From Lederbergia citrea (lineage in GTDB: Bacteria > Bacillota > Bacilli > Bacillales > Bacillaceae_C), in assembly GCF_018343525.1 (NCBI RefSeq), contig NZ_JAGYPH010000002.1, positions 434,001 through 498,000 on the forward strand: a stretch of DNA of 64,000 nt, read 5' to 3'. Numbering within the stretch: the stretch's first letter is position 1; each line of letters opens with the position of its first letter. A program made the translations under genes and the position numbers. The notes below the pieces were generated by a model, which did no database searches, was not told the origin of the DNA, and saw nothing but the letters and a program-made list of their open reading frames with translations. Positions 1-8,840 of the stretch are shown here, in pieces.

Positions 1-666
1 TTGACGGAGAAAGCGGGAAATGTTCTTCGTGGTAAGGAACCAGTTCTACGCAAAGAGAGAGTCCGTATTTCCCAAATCGTAGAAGATAATGATTTGTTTG
101 AAGAACTGCGTTCATTACGAAGAGAAATTGCCGAAGCAGAAAAAGTGCCTCCATACATCATTTTCTCGGATGTGACTTTAAGAGAAATGAGTGCCAAGCT
201 CCCAACGGATGAAAACGAACTTTTACAAATAAAAGGGATCGGTGAACGAAAGCTTGAAGCGTACGGAAAGGAATTCCTGGCTGCAATTAACAACTATTGT
301 AAAGAAAATGAGATTGAGAGAACACCAATCCATTCAGTAAAAAGAGAAAAGAATGCTGTTTCAAAAAACAGCGATAAGGAACCAAGCCATCACTTAACCT
401 ATCAGCTGCTGGAGGAAGGAAATAGTGTCACTGACATTGCCGCAGAGCGAGGGTTGTCTGAAAGGACGATAGAGAGCCATTTAATTAAATGCCATGATGA
501 AGGTATGGAAATTAATTGGAACGATTTTATACCAGAACAATATGAGCCGTTAATTGCAGAAGCAGCAAACGAGGCTGGTAGCGATAGACTTACACCAATT
601 AAAGCACTTCTCCCGGACGAAGTGAGCTTTTTCATGATTAAGGCGTTTTTACAAAAACGCATATAA
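1..666 (+). CDS. recQ: ATP-dependent DNA helicase RecQ, C-terminal part (cut by left edge)
   Basis: This is the 3' end of a RecQ-family helicase, which unwinds DNA during recombination and repair. The reading frame is open from base 1, so the helicase and RQC domains lie outside the window. About residues 30-105 of the visible part form an HRDC domain (LFEELRSLRREIAEAEKVPP at its start, then IKGIGERKLEAYG). About residues 130-215 form a helix-turn-helix module with SVTDIAAERGLSERTIESHL, which is typical of the C-terminus of Bacillus RecQ proteins. The TTG at base 1 is only the window edge, not a start. The assignment rests on the HRDC plus HTH order. WRN-like or UvrD-like proteins can also carry HRDC, but this HTH tail favours RecQ. 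Confidence 0.85.
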   Translation: MTEKAGNVLRGKEPVLRKERVRISQIVEDNDLFEELRSLRREIAEAEKVPPYIIFSDVTLREMSAKLPTDENELLQIKGIGERKLEAYGKEFLAAINNYCKENEIERTPIHSVKREKNAVSKNSDKEPSHHLTYQLLEEGNSVTDIAAERGLSERTIESHLIKCHDEGMEINWNDFIPEQYEPLIAEAANEAGSDRLTPIKALLPDEVSFFMIKAFLQKRI

Positions 667-813
667 TAACGGATTGCGAGTAAAAAAATCGAATCTTTTG
701 TAGATTGTGGTCTGGTAACTCATTCTACTAAAGGTGGCGGTTTTTTTCTATTTTCAATAAACAAATGATTTCATGGAATCGGTCCAATTGCTTGTTGGTG
801 CTCTTTCAGTGCA

Positions 814-925
814 GGCGTGAGACTCCTGCGGGAATGAAAAGTGCCTTGAGACCCCGCAAGGCGCGCAGCGACTGAGGAGGCTCAAGCCATGCCCGCGGAA
901 AGAGAGCGCCGGAACGGAGAGCAAC
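814..925. repeat. GC-rich intergenic palindromic repeat, Bacillaceae type
   Basis: The gap between recQ and the yjiH-like gene (667-995) holds no gene. It contains a GC-rich block much richer in G+C than its flanks, with complementary pieces such as CTTGAG at 845-850 and CTCAAG at 881-886, and CCTGCGGG at 825-832 against the later CCCGC and CCCGCGG runs. I recognise this class (GACTCCTGCGGG then GAGGAGGCTC then CCCGCGGAAAG) as a dispersed intergenic element seen in many Bacillus-type genomes. That recognition is from memory, and only one copy is in this window. Confidence 0.65.
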
Positions 926-942
926 AGACTCCATACATAAAA

Positions 943-992
943 AGAGGACTGTCACAAAAAATCAGTTTTTACTGACTTTCTTGACAGCCCCT
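943..992 (-). terminator. Terminator of the yjiH-like gene
   Basis: Read on the minus strand, GGGCTGTCA pairs with TGACAGTCC (one mismatch) around an inner TCAGT/ACTGA hairpin, followed by CTCTTTTT. It begins just past the stop of the minus-strand gene. Confidence 0.6.
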
Positions 993-995
993 TTG

Positions 996-2351
996 TTAAA
1001 ATATTAAATGTGCAATTAATGTAATGATCGGCAATGTAATCAGTGTACGCAGTATGAACAGGATAATTAAATCCTTCATGCCTACTGGAATCTTGGAACC
1101 GAGCAGGACGCCGCCAACTTCTGACATATATATGAGTTGGGTGACGGATACGCTGGCAACAATGAATCGGGTCATATCTGACTCAATGCCTTCTGCTAAA
1201 ATGGAAGGCAGGAACATGTCGGCAAATCCGACGACCAATGTTTGCGAAGCGGCCTGTGCTTCAGGCACTCTCAAAAGCTCAAGCAGCGGGATAAAAGGAA
1301 CACCCAGCCATTGAAATAATGGTGTGTACTCCGCAATCACCAATGCAACAGTGCCGAGCGCCATAACAATCGGTGCTACACCTAACCACATATCAAGAAT
1401 ATTTTTGCTTCCGTCCAATAAAAATTTACTAATACTCTTGCTTTTTCTAGCTTGGAGCTGTGCTTGCTCCAATCCATATCCGAATCTGGAATAACCTTCA
1501 GGAATAATTTCTGACGTTTGATCGTCTTCTTTTTCATTAATAAATGTATCAGGCTTGGTGGAAAGCGGCCAAATGCGCGGAAGGATAAATGCTGCAATTA
1601 AGCCTGAAAAAGTAACCGCAAAATAATAAGGAACGAAGTAATTCATTAATCCGACCTGTTTAATCACAACGATACTGAATGTAATTGATACAACAGAGAA
1701 GGTTGTCCCAACAATCGCGGCTTCCCTTTTTGTATAATATCCGTCCTCGTATTGTCTGCTTGTCAGTAAAACACCGATCGTTCCATCTCCAAGCCATGAA
1801 GCGAGTGCATCAATGGAAGATCGGCCTGGTAACTTAAAAACGGGCCGCATGAATTTAGTTAAAAGAGCTCCAAATAACTCAAGCAACCCAAAATTTAATA
1901 GAAGTGGAAGTAAGAGTCCTGCGAATAAAAATACACTAAATAGAACAGGTAATAAATCAAATAATAAAATGGCACCTGTATTTTCCGACCAAATAGCTTC
2001 TGGACCTACTTTAAAATAAATCATGATAGAAAAAATGACTGCTAGAATTCGTGCAATAACCCAGATTAGTGGTATATCAAATAAGGCAGTTAAAAAAGGC
2101 GACTTCGTAATCATTGCCGGCTTCATCGTCTTGGCAAGAACAGTTCCGACAAAAGCTAGTAAAATAATGATGACCATGATGGACGGGATACTTGCACCGA
2201 GCAGGCTTTGCAATGCTTCCGATAATACGGCAATCGGAATGGTAACCCCTTCTTTAGAAGGGATGGGAATCATAAATAAAAATATACCGAATAAGGATGG
2301 TATTAAAAACAGGAGTAAATCTTTCAGTGTGAAGCCTTGGTTGCTATTCAA
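996..2351 (-). CDS. YjiH-family multi-spanning membrane protein (nucleoside-recognition/Gate domain)
   Basis: A 451-residue integral membrane protein with about ten hydrophobic segments. It resembles the YjiH family, whose members carry the nucleoside-recognition (Gate) domain also found in FeoB and spore-maturation proteins; the substrate is unknown. Glycine-rich pieces such as LASWLGDGTIGVLLTSRQYE and the C-terminal MSEVGGVLLGSKIPVGMKDL fit this family. The start is TTG at 2351, placed six bases after an AAAGGTGAG ribosome binding site. The gene lies 100 bp downstream of the BCCT transporter on the same strand and could be co-transcribed with it. The family call is fairly secure; a transported substrate should not be inferred. 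Confidence 0.7.
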   Translation of the reverse strand: MNSNQGFTLKDLLLFLIPSLFGIFLFMIPIPSKEGVTIPIAVLSEALQSLLGASIPSIMVIIILLAFVGTVLAKTMKPAMITKSPFLTALFDIPLIWVIARILAVIFSIMIYFKVGPEAIWSENTGAILLFDLLPVLFSVFLFAGLLLPLLLNFGLLELFGALLTKFMRPVFKLPGRSSIDALASWLGDGTIGVLLTSRQYEDGYYTKREAAIVGTTFSVVSITFSIVVIKQVGLMNYFVPYYFAVTFSGLIAAFILPRIWPLSTKPDTFINEKEDDQTSEIIPEGYSRFGYGLEQAQLQARKSKSISKFLLDGSKNILDMWLGVAPIVMALGTVALVIAEYTPLFQWLGVPFIPLLELLRVPEAQAASQTLVVGFADMFLPSILAEGIESDMTRFIVASVSVTQLIYMSEVGGVLLGSKIPVGMKDLIILFILRTLITLPIITLIAHLIF

Positions 2352-2453
2352 TGTTTACTCACCTTTCATACATAAAAATTCAAACCTTCCTTATTTTAAT
2401 GCATGATGATAAAAAAATCCATCAAATAATTAGTCCAATATTTGGAGCAGATC

Positions 2454-3974
2454 CTAAATTCGTCTTTGTCTAGTAAGTCTATATTCCAAGCGAATTTGTT
2501 GGAACATCGTAAAGCCCATGACGACCAAGATGATCGTAAAGGGGAGAGCAGCAACAAGGGAAGCGGTTTGCAGTCCTTCAAGTCCGCTTGCGAGTGTAAG
2601 CACAGTAGCAATCGCAGAAATCAGAACACCCCAAATCACACGCACCGTAATAGGTGGAGTAGCCATCCCATTTGTCGTCATACTACCCAAAATATACGAA
2701 GCGGAGTCCGCCGATGTAATTAAAAACGTAAATATCAATAGAATTGCGACTATAGAAAGTGGAAAGCTAAAAGGAAGTTCATTAAATGTAGAAAATAAGG
2801 CGGAAGTTACATCGCTATTTACATCTTCCGCAATTTTCGTTCCTTCAAATAAATCTTTATATAAAGCTGTTCCGCCGAAAACGGAAACCCATAATAGGGA
2901 GATCAGTGGAGGAATAATCAAAACCCCCATCACAAATTCTCTAATTGTTCTACCACGCGATACTCGGCCAATAAATGCACCGACGAAAGGAGACCAAGCA
3001 ATCGTCCAAGCCCAATAAAAAATTGTCCATTCGCGTACCCAAGTTGCACCCGTATACGGGGAAAGCCTCAAGCTATATTCGATGAACCGTGTAACGTAAT
3101 CACCCAAACTTTGTGTAAATGTATTAAGAATAAATATAGTGGGTCCAGTTAGAAATACGTAAAGCATTAAAACTAATATAAGAACGAGATTAAAATTACT
3201 TAACCATTTAATCCCTTTATCTAAACCGGTTACGGAGGAAGCAAGATAACAAATAAGCATGAAACCAACGATGCATAAATGCATGGTAATACTATTGTTT
3301 AAACCAAAAACAGTCTTCATGCCGCCATTAATTTGCATAATACCGAGTCCTAAAGATGTAGCAACACCAACAACAGTTGCAATGACAGCTAAGATATCGA
3401 TGCTTTTTCGAATCGTGCTGGCACCTCTGCGCTCCTTAATTAACGGTTTTAAAGTTGTCGAAATTAATCCATTTTCTTTTTTTCGAAATTGAAAAAATCC
3501 AACCGCAAGGCCTACCATTGTGAAAATTGCCCACTGGCTTAATCCCCAGTGGAAGAAGGAATAGGTCATAGCAGTACGAGCGGCTTGTCTCGTCATTGGC
3601 TCATGCCCGAACGGACTTGTAAAAAAGTGGCTCATAGGCTCAGCAATGCCCCAAAAAACGAGACCGATCCCGAGTCCGCAAGAGATTAGCATGCCAACCC
3701 ATGTGAAAAACGGATAATCAGGTTTAGATTCATCAGGTCCTAATTTCATTTTTCCATATTTACTTACCGCCAAAACTAAAAGAAATAATACAAAAAATAA
3801 TACTGCCAATAAATAAAACCAACCAAATGCGTATGTAGTAAAATTAAACGCCGCAGAAGCTCCCTTTGCAAATCTTTGAGGCCAGATTGCTCCGAATAAA
3901 ACAACGATCGTAATGACTACCGATGAAATCCAAAAAACCGAATTATTATAAGCTAACTTACTTCCTGTTTTCAT
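2454..3974 (-). CDS. BCCT-family osmolyte (betaine/choline/carnitine) transporter
   Basis: A 506-residue secondary transporter of the betaine-choline-carnitine family, close in size to OpuD of B. subtilis. It would import trimethylammonium solutes as osmoprotectants, probably with sodium. The glycine stretch CGLGIGLVFWGIAEP and the long tryptophan motif WTIFYWAWTIAWSPFVGAF are diagnostic; twelve membrane segments are expected. The ATG at 3974 is chosen because GGAAGGGGA lies just before it; an in-frame TTG at 3989 would overlap that ribosome binding site. The substrate (betaine, choline or proline betaine) cannot be read from sequence. A SigB-like promoter lies upstream at 4086-4110, which fits a stress-induced osmoprotectant carrier. 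Confidence 0.88.
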   Translation of the reverse strand: MKTGSKLAYNNSVFWISSVVITIVVLFGAIWPQRFAKGASAAFNFTTYAFGWFYLLAVLFFVLFLLVLAVSKYGKMKLGPDESKPDYPFFTWVGMLISCGLGIGLVFWGIAEPMSHFFTSPFGHEPMTRQAARTAMTYSFFHWGLSQWAIFTMVGLAVGFFQFRKKENGLISTTLKPLIKERRGASTIRKSIDILAVIATVVGVATSLGLGIMQINGGMKTVFGLNNSITMHLCIVGFMLICYLASSVTGLDKGIKWLSNFNLVLILVLMLYVFLTGPTIFILNTFTQSLGDYVTRFIEYSLRLSPYTGATWVREWTIFYWAWTIAWSPFVGAFIGRVSRGRTIREFVMGVLIIPPLISLLWVSVFGGTALYKDLFEGTKIAEDVNSDVTSALFSTFNELPFSFPLSIVAILLIFTFLITSADSASYILGSMTTNGMATPPITVRVIWGVLISAIATVLTLASGLEGLQTASLVAALPFTIILVVMGFTMFQQIRLEYRLTRQRRI

Positions 3975-4085
3975 GCTGTCCCCTTCCAAATCATCTTGTC
4001 TGTTTTTTTGATATGGGTACTATTTAAACATACAAAGTTATTAACCGAAATGTATGTAATAGCCCAAATCTTGAACTAGTATTTA

Positions 4086-4110
4086 ATACCCACCAAATAA
4101 AAAACGAAAC
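4086..4110 (-). promoter_or_regulatory. Candidate SigB (general stress) promoter for the BCCT transporter
   Basis: On the minus strand GTTTCG, 13 bases, GGGTAT matches the Bacillus SigB pattern GTTT-N13-15-GGGTAT. It lies about 105 bases before the transporter start. Prediction from pattern only. Confidence 0.5.
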
Positions 4111-4124
4111 ATATTCCCCTTTCT

Positions 4125-4153
4125 TTGCAATGATTCCTGTTTTCAGTTAGAAT
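4125..4153 (+). promoter_or_regulatory. Candidate SigA promoter for the HAD hydrolase
   Basis: TTGCAA and TAGAAT are separated by exactly 17 bases and lie about 50 bases upstream of the TTG start of the HAD gene. Confidence 0.5.
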
Positions 4154-4202
4154 AATGCCCAACAGGAATGGGCGTTTGCCAAAACAGAAGGAGCTAAAAA
4201 AA

Positions 4203-5078
4203 TTGATTAAATGTATTGCTACAGATATGGACGGAACTTTGTTAAATGCAAATCAAGAAGTAAGTGAAGCAACAATACAAGCAATCAAAGCAGCACAGGA
4301 AAAAGGAATTGATTTCCTTGTTGCGACAGGCAGGGCATATAATGAAGTCCGCTTTGTACTTGATAAAGCAGGCATCGAATGTCCAGCGATTTGTGTAAAT
4401 GGTGGAGAAATTCGCGATAAAGAAGGAAATGTTGAATATTCGGTTGGGCTTGACGGCTCAACATCGGCAAAAATTACATCTGTTTTTAACGAGATCGATA
4501 TGTACTTTGAACTTTATTCTGAAGGTGGCACATACACGACTGATTATGAAAAAGGGATTCAAGTACTCGTTGATATATACCATACAGCTAACCCATCACA
4601 GGATGCATCGGAAATTCGGGATTCAGCTGATGAGCGCTTTCGACAAAGGCTCATTCATGTGATCGATGATTATGATTCGATTTTTGAAGCAGAGGATTGC
4701 CACGTCTATAAATTCCTTGCCTTTTCAAAGGATGAAGAACTACTTTTGGAAGCGAGCAAGCGTTTGAAGGAAATCGATGGCATCGAGGTAACTTCTTCAG
4801 GACGTAATAACCTTGAAGTGATGCATTTTGCTGCGCGAAAAGGGACTGCATTGCAGAAATATACAGAAGCTAAAGGTATTTCACTGGAAGATACAATGGC
4901 TCTTGGCGACAACTACAATGATTTATCCATGTTGAAAATTGTTGGCCATTCGGTTGCAATGGGTAATGCTGAACAAGAAATTAAAAATGCTTGTCGTTAT
5001 GAAACAGCACTGAATGATGATGATGGTGTTGCTAAGGCGATTATGAAGGCAATTGAGGAAATGGAAATATCGAACTAA
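4203..5078 (+). CDS. Cof-type HAD-IIB family hydrolase
   Basis: A 291-residue haloacid-dehalogenase phosphatase of the Cof/YidA type, acting on small phosphorylated metabolites in the cytosol. Motif I is DMDGTLL near the N-terminus, motif II lies in VATGR, the motif III lysine is in AARKGTAL, and motif IV is GDNYNDLSML. The central cap (about residues 80-190) is the IIB type. The TTG at 4203 is preferred because AAGGAG (4188-4193) sits nine bases upstream; an in-frame ATG at 4155 would include the ribosome binding site and add sixteen residues not expected before the motif I strand. The gene is followed by a strong terminator and stands alone. The exact substrate is unknown. Confidence 0.85.
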   Translation: MIKCIATDMDGTLLNANQEVSEATIQAIKAAQEKGIDFLVATGRAYNEVRFVLDKAGIECPAICVNGGEIRDKEGNVEYSVGLDGSTSAKITSVFNEIDMYFELYSEGGTYTTDYEKGIQVLVDIYHTANPSQDASEIRDSADERFRQRLIHVIDDYDSIFEAEDCHVYKFLAFSKDEELLLEASKRLKEIDGIEVTSSGRNNLEVMHFAARKGTALQKYTEAKGISLEDTMALGDNYNDLSMLKIVGHSVAMGNAEQEIKNACRYETALNDDDGVAKAIMKAIEEMEISN

Positions 5079-5080
5079 CA

Positions 5081-5113
5081 AATAACCGCTGTCACGAGAC
5101 AGCGGTTATTTTT
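5081..5113 (+). terminator. Rho-independent terminator of the HAD gene
   Basis: A perfect 13-bp stem (5081-5093 with 5098-5110) with loop ACGA is followed by a T run. Confidence 0.9.
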
Positions 5114-5182
5114 CATGAAAATAGTTTAAATCTGCCTGTAGATGTATAGATATAAATAAACAAGTTTGGGCAGGTGAGGGAT

Positions 5183-6799
5183 ATGTATTTGAATGAAGTG
5201 TTTGTGGTAATCATGTTTGTCGTTTTTGCTCTTATCATTATTATTCCTTTAATTGTCTTCGTCTGGATTTACATATTCGATGCACGTCAAAGTGAACACT
5301 CCGTTCTCCGGAATTACCCATTACTCGGAAATATACGATATTTATTAGAAAATATCGGACCGGAATTAAGGCAATATTTATTTGCGAATAATCGGGAAGG
5401 AAAACCATTTAACAGACATCAGTATGAAAGTGTCGTGAAATCCGGGAAATATCTAAGCAGGATCCATGCGTTTGGTTCCGAGCGTGATTTTAAAGAACCT
5501 GGATTTTATATAAGGAATTCGATGTTTCCGCTTTTGCACGAAGAATTAAGAATTATTCAGGAGCCGAAAATTGAGACTAGGCTTTACCAAATTAATCATG
5601 AGGGTCTTTTTAATAGAAAAGAGCAGCGCAAACATTCGATCGTTGACCCACATTTATTGGCTGAAGAGGATGCGGTTATTATCGGAGATAATACTTGTAG
5701 AGAACCTTTTAAAGCAAAAGGGCTGATAGGACAATCAGCAATGAGCTACGGTTCACTTGGAAAAAATGCAATAACAGCTCTTTCGAAAGGACTCGGTCTT
5801 GCCGGCGGAACTTGGATGAATACTGGAGAAGGAGGACTCTCCAAACACCATTTACGCGGCGAAGTGGATATCATCATGCAAATCGGCCCAGGCCTATTTG
5901 GTGTAAGGACAGAAGACGGTGACTTTTCATGGGAGCTGTTTAAGAAAAAAAGTGAGACGGTACAAGTTAAGGCATTTGAACTTAAGCTTGCCCAAGGTGC
6001 GAAAACCCGCGGAGGTCATATTCTCGGAGAAAAAGTCACTCCAGAAATCGCGGAAATTCGCAATGTAAGACCATGGCAAACAATCGATAGCCCAAACAGA
6101 TTTCGTGAATTTAAAACAACGGAAGAATTAATGAATTTCGTTGCTGAGTTAAGGGCGGTAGGGGGAAAACCCGTTGGGGTGAAGATGGTCGCCGGTTCTA
6201 AAGATGAGGTTGAAAAGTTCGTTCGAGAGATGGCGGAACTTGATAAAACACCTGATTTTATTACGATTGATGGTGCTGAAGGAGGCTCGGGGGCAACATT
6301 TCAGGAACTCTCGGATGCTGCAGGCCTGCCCTTATTCTCGGCATTGCCTTTGCTGGATGAAATGCTGAAGAAATATGGGATTAGAGACCGATTAAAAATC
6401 ATCGCCTCTGGGAAACTCGTAACTCCTGATAAGATTGCTTTTGCGTTATGCCTTGGTGCGGACCTTGTCAACACCGCTCGGGGGATGATGATCTCAGTCG
6501 GCTGCATTATGGCGCAAGTATGCCACAACAACACTTGTCCAGTAGGCGTCGCAACAACGGACCCGAAACGGGAAAAAGCACTGGTCATCGAAGAAAAAAT
6601 GTACCGCGTGACAAATTACGTTCTTTCTTTGCGCGAGGGGCTATTCAATCTTGCCGCTGCTGCGGGTGTCGCCTCACCAACAGAACTGTCCGAAGAACAT
6701 TTAATGTATAGAACATCATCAGGTCAGCTTATGACCGGATATGAATTCAAGAAAAGCATGCTGATCTTACCACCGGAATTGGTGGATAAGGAAGCTTGA
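5183..6799 (+). CDS. Membrane-anchored FMN-binding glutamate synthase family protein (YerD-like)
   Basis: A 538-residue protein with an N-terminal membrane helix (about residues 5-30) followed by a glutamate synthase central/FMN domain. Seen motifs are GQSAMSYGSLGKNAI, GEGGLSKHHL, DGAEGGSGATFQELSDAAG and the cysteine cluster CIMAQVCHNNTCPVGVATTD (C-x5-C-x4-C), which in ferredoxin-dependent glutamate synthase binds a 3Fe-4S centre next to FMN. There is no amidotransferase domain, so it is not a complete glutamate synthase; the family is represented by B. subtilis YerD and its reaction is not established. The ATG at 5183 sits five bases after AGGTGA; an in-frame GTG at 5174 overlaps that site. 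It is a single-gene unit. Confidence 0.85.
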   Translation: MYLNEVFVVIMFVVFALIIIIPLIVFVWIYIFDARQSEHSVLRNYPLLGNIRYLLENIGPELRQYLFANNREGKPFNRHQYESVVKSGKYLSRIHAFGSERDFKEPGFYIRNSMFPLLHEELRIIQEPKIETRLYQINHEGLFNRKEQRKHSIVDPHLLAEEDAVIIGDNTCREPFKAKGLIGQSAMSYGSLGKNAITALSKGLGLAGGTWMNTGEGGLSKHHLRGEVDIIMQIGPGLFGVRTEDGDFSWELFKKKSETVQVKAFELKLAQGAKTRGGHILGEKVTPEIAEIRNVRPWQTIDSPNRFREFKTTEELMNFVAELRAVGGKPVGVKMVAGSKDEVEKFVREMAELDKTPDFITIDGAEGGSGATFQELSDAAGLPLFSALPLLDEMLKKYGIRDRLKIIASGKLVTPDKIAFALCLGADLVNTARGMMISVGCIMAQVCHNNTCPVGVATTDPKREKALVIEEKMYRVTNYVLSLREGLFNLAAAAGVASPTELSEEHLMYRTSSGQLMTGYEFKKSMLILPPELVDKEA

Positions 6800-6846
6800 T
6801 ATCAACAAAGATTTCTCTTGAGCGGGATACAATAATTGAAATCGGA

Positions 6847-6879
6847 AGACCTATTCACATATATGGATAGGTCTGTTTT
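6847..6879 (+). terminator. Terminator after the glutamate-synthase-like gene
   Basis: AGACCTAT (6847-6854) pairs with ATAGGTCT (6867-6874), followed by GTTTTT. Confidence 0.75.
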
Positions 6880-7064
6880 TCATTTATATGGTTGATGAAG
6901 AAGAAGGTGAAAAATGGGTTTTAACGCTCAATTATTAAGAGATTCGAATAATTAGATTTTTAATTCCTCCTAAACTGTTGGAGAAATATTGTGAATGAAA
7001 TATGATTGTATTAATAGTGTCATTAGTTTTCTCTTAAGTTAATCAAAGTTAGGATGATCATCAG

Positions 7065-7748
7065 ATGAAAATTTTGCTTGTGGAAGATGATAAAACAATC
7101 GCATCTGGACTTGAATATTCGTTGCAGCAAGATCACTTTACCACGGTTATATGCCCTGATGTTGCCTCTGCAAAAAAGGTGTTAGCTGAGGAATTAGATC
7201 AATTCGCTTTATGTCTGCTTGATTTATCATTGCCGGATGGAAGCGGCTATGAATTATGTAAAATTGTGAAAGAGCGAAGTGACATTCCAGTCATTTTTTT
7301 AACAGCGGTTGATGATGAGGTCAATGTTGTGATGGGACTTGATATGGGAGCTGATGATTATATTACGAAGCCATTCCGTATTCGTGAGCTTTTATCAAGA
7401 ATCAAATCGGTCTTGCGGAGATACCAAAAGCAGACTCTGCCAAAAACGATGATTGAAATAGAAAACATCCAGATTCATACGCTTGAAGGCAAGGTTTATA
7501 AAAATGGCAATGAAATTACCCTAACTGCTTTAGAGTATCGCTTATTTCTTATTTTTGCTAACCATATTGGACAGGTTCTTTCAAGAAGTCAGCTTTTAGA
7601 GCAGATATGGGATGTGGCGGGAGACTTTGTGAATGATAATACATTAACTGTTTACATAAAAAGGCTAAGAGAAAAATTAGAGGATCATCCGCAAAATCCT
7701 AAGATTATTAAAACAGTACGCGGTTTAGGCTATAAGGTTGGTGATTAG
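7065..7748 (+). CDS. OmpR/PhoB-family response regulator
   Basis: A 227-residue DNA-binding response regulator. The receiver domain (residues 1-115) has the acidic pair VEDD at the N-terminus, the phospho-acceptor aspartate in CLLDLSLPDG (about residue 53) and the conserved lysine in DYITKPF. The winged-helix output domain (about 130-226) ends with TVYIKRLREKLE and KTVRGLGYKVGD. It runs directly into the sensor kinase gene and heads a four-gene cassette with an ABC transporter, an arrangement common for antimicrobial-peptide or envelope-stress resistance in Firmicutes. It probably controls the transporter genes; direct GTCA repeats at 8764-8790 are a candidate target. Confidence 0.92.
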   Translation: MKILLVEDDKTIASGLEYSLQQDHFTTVICPDVASAKKVLAEELDQFALCLLDLSLPDGSGYELCKIVKERSDIPVIFLTAVDDEVNVVMGLDMGADDYITKPFRIRELLSRIKSVLRRYQKQTLPKTMIEIENIQIHTLEGKVYKNGNEITLTALEYRLFLIFANHIGQVLSRSQLLEQIWDVAGDFVNDNTLTVYIKRLREKLEDHPQNPKIIKTVRGLGYKVGD

Positions 7749-7749
7749 C

Positions 7750-8751
7750 ATGCTGCGTAATCGAGAGATCCAAATTCTAATACTAATCATGTTCACAATC
7801 AGTCTAGTGGCAATTGTAGGAGCGACTTTTATTTCGTCTATTGCGGCTGTGCTTGTTTTCATCACTTCGGCCTTACTGGTTGGATGCTCCTTATTTTTTA
7901 CGCGGTGGAGATATCGCGAAATCGCAAAGCTTTCTGGCTATTTACGGCAAATTACTAGTGGCAATTATTCTCTGGATGTGCGTGATAATCATGAAGGTGA
8001 GCTTAGTATTTTAAGGAACGATATATATAAAGTGACGCTTATGTTATCAGAGCAGGGCTCACAGTTACGAAAAGATAAAATTCAGCTTACAGATGCCATT
8101 TCAGATATTTCCCATCAGCTCAAAACCCCACTTACCTCAATGATGGTGATGGCGGATTTATTAAGTGATCCCGAGCTGCCTTTAGCGAAAAGAACAGAAT
8201 TCACCAATAATATTCGTATTCAGCTTGAACGGATTGATTGGCTAGTTTCTTCATTATTAAAGCTCTCGAAAATTGATGCAGGTACCGTACAGTTCAAAAA
8301 GGATCAAATATCTGTGGAAAAGCTTGTACAAAAAGCGTTACAGCCTGTTCTAATTCCTATCGATATTAAAGAACAAACCGTTTCGATTAAGGGCAAAGAC
8401 TCAGTCTCGTTTGTTGGTGATCTCAATTGGACAGCTGAAGCAATGATCAATATTTTAAAAAACTGTGTGGAGCATACTCGTGTTGGCGGAATAATCACTA
8501 TTAATTTTTCGGAAAATGCACTGTTTGCGGAAATTATCATCGCAGATAACGGTAAAGGAATCGCGAAGGAGGATCTGCCGTATATCTTTAAACGTTTTTA
8601 TAAAGGAAAGAATGCCAGCGAAGGCAGCATAGGTATTGGTTTAGCGATGGCTCATAGCATTATCTCAAGCCAGAGTGGAGATATAGAAGTGAAGAGTGAT
8701 AGCGAAAAAGGTACTGAGTTTCGGATTAAGTTTTATAAGCAAGTAATTTAA
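7750..8751 (+). CDS. Sensor histidine kinase with almost no extracellular domain
   Basis: A 333-residue kinase with two membrane segments at about residues 5-25 and 30-50 separated by only a few residues, so it resembles the intramembrane-sensing class. A linker follows, then the dimerisation H-box DISHQLKTPLTSM with the phospho-accepting histidine, the N-box around INILKNCVEHT, and ADNGKGI, FKRFYKG and GSIGIGLAMAHS of the ATPase domain. The ATG at 7750 follows a weak GGTGAT site and lies two bases after the regulator stop; GTG at 7741 is an alternative. Intramembrane kinases of this type usually sense through a partner transporter, here the permease encoded next door; that is inference. Confidence 0.9.
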   Translation: MLRNREIQILILIMFTISLVAIVGATFISSIAAVLVFITSALLVGCSLFFTRWRYREIAKLSGYLRQITSGNYSLDVRDNHEGELSILRNDIYKVTLMLSEQGSQLRKDKIQLTDAISDISHQLKTPLTSMMVMADLLSDPELPLAKRTEFTNNIRIQLERIDWLVSSLLKLSKIDAGTVQFKKDQISVEKLVQKALQPVLIPIDIKEQTVSIKGKDSVSFVGDLNWTAEAMINILKNCVEHTRVGGIITINFSENALFAEIIIADNGKGIAKEDLPYIFKRFYKGKNASEGSIGIGLAMAHSIISSQSGDIEVKSDSEKGTEFRIKFYKQVI

Positions 8752-8763
8752 AGTGACTAAACT

Positions 8764-8814
8764 GTCATTTTTGCTGTCACTTGAAAGTCATATTAGACAG
8801 ATATACTGAGACCA
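8764..8814 (+). promoter_or_regulatory. Candidate response-regulator site and promoter before the ABC genes
   Basis: Three GTCA direct repeats start at 8764, 8776 and 8787, that is 11-12 bases apart as expected for OmpR-type regulators bound to one DNA face. TATACT at 8802-8807 could be a -10 element. The region lies between the kinase stop and the ATPase start. Pattern only. Confidence 0.35.
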
Positions 8815-8840
8815 TCAGCAAAACTATGGAGGTTTTAACA

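Noticed and set aside
2518-3018. 166-codon open frame on the plus strand
   Set aside because: Antisense to the BCCT transporter, whose conserved motifs are on the other strand.
5183-6799. Large subunit of glutamate synthase (gltA/gltB)
   Set aside because: The protein is about 540 residues, membrane anchored and has no amidotransferase domain, so only the FMN domain family is supported.
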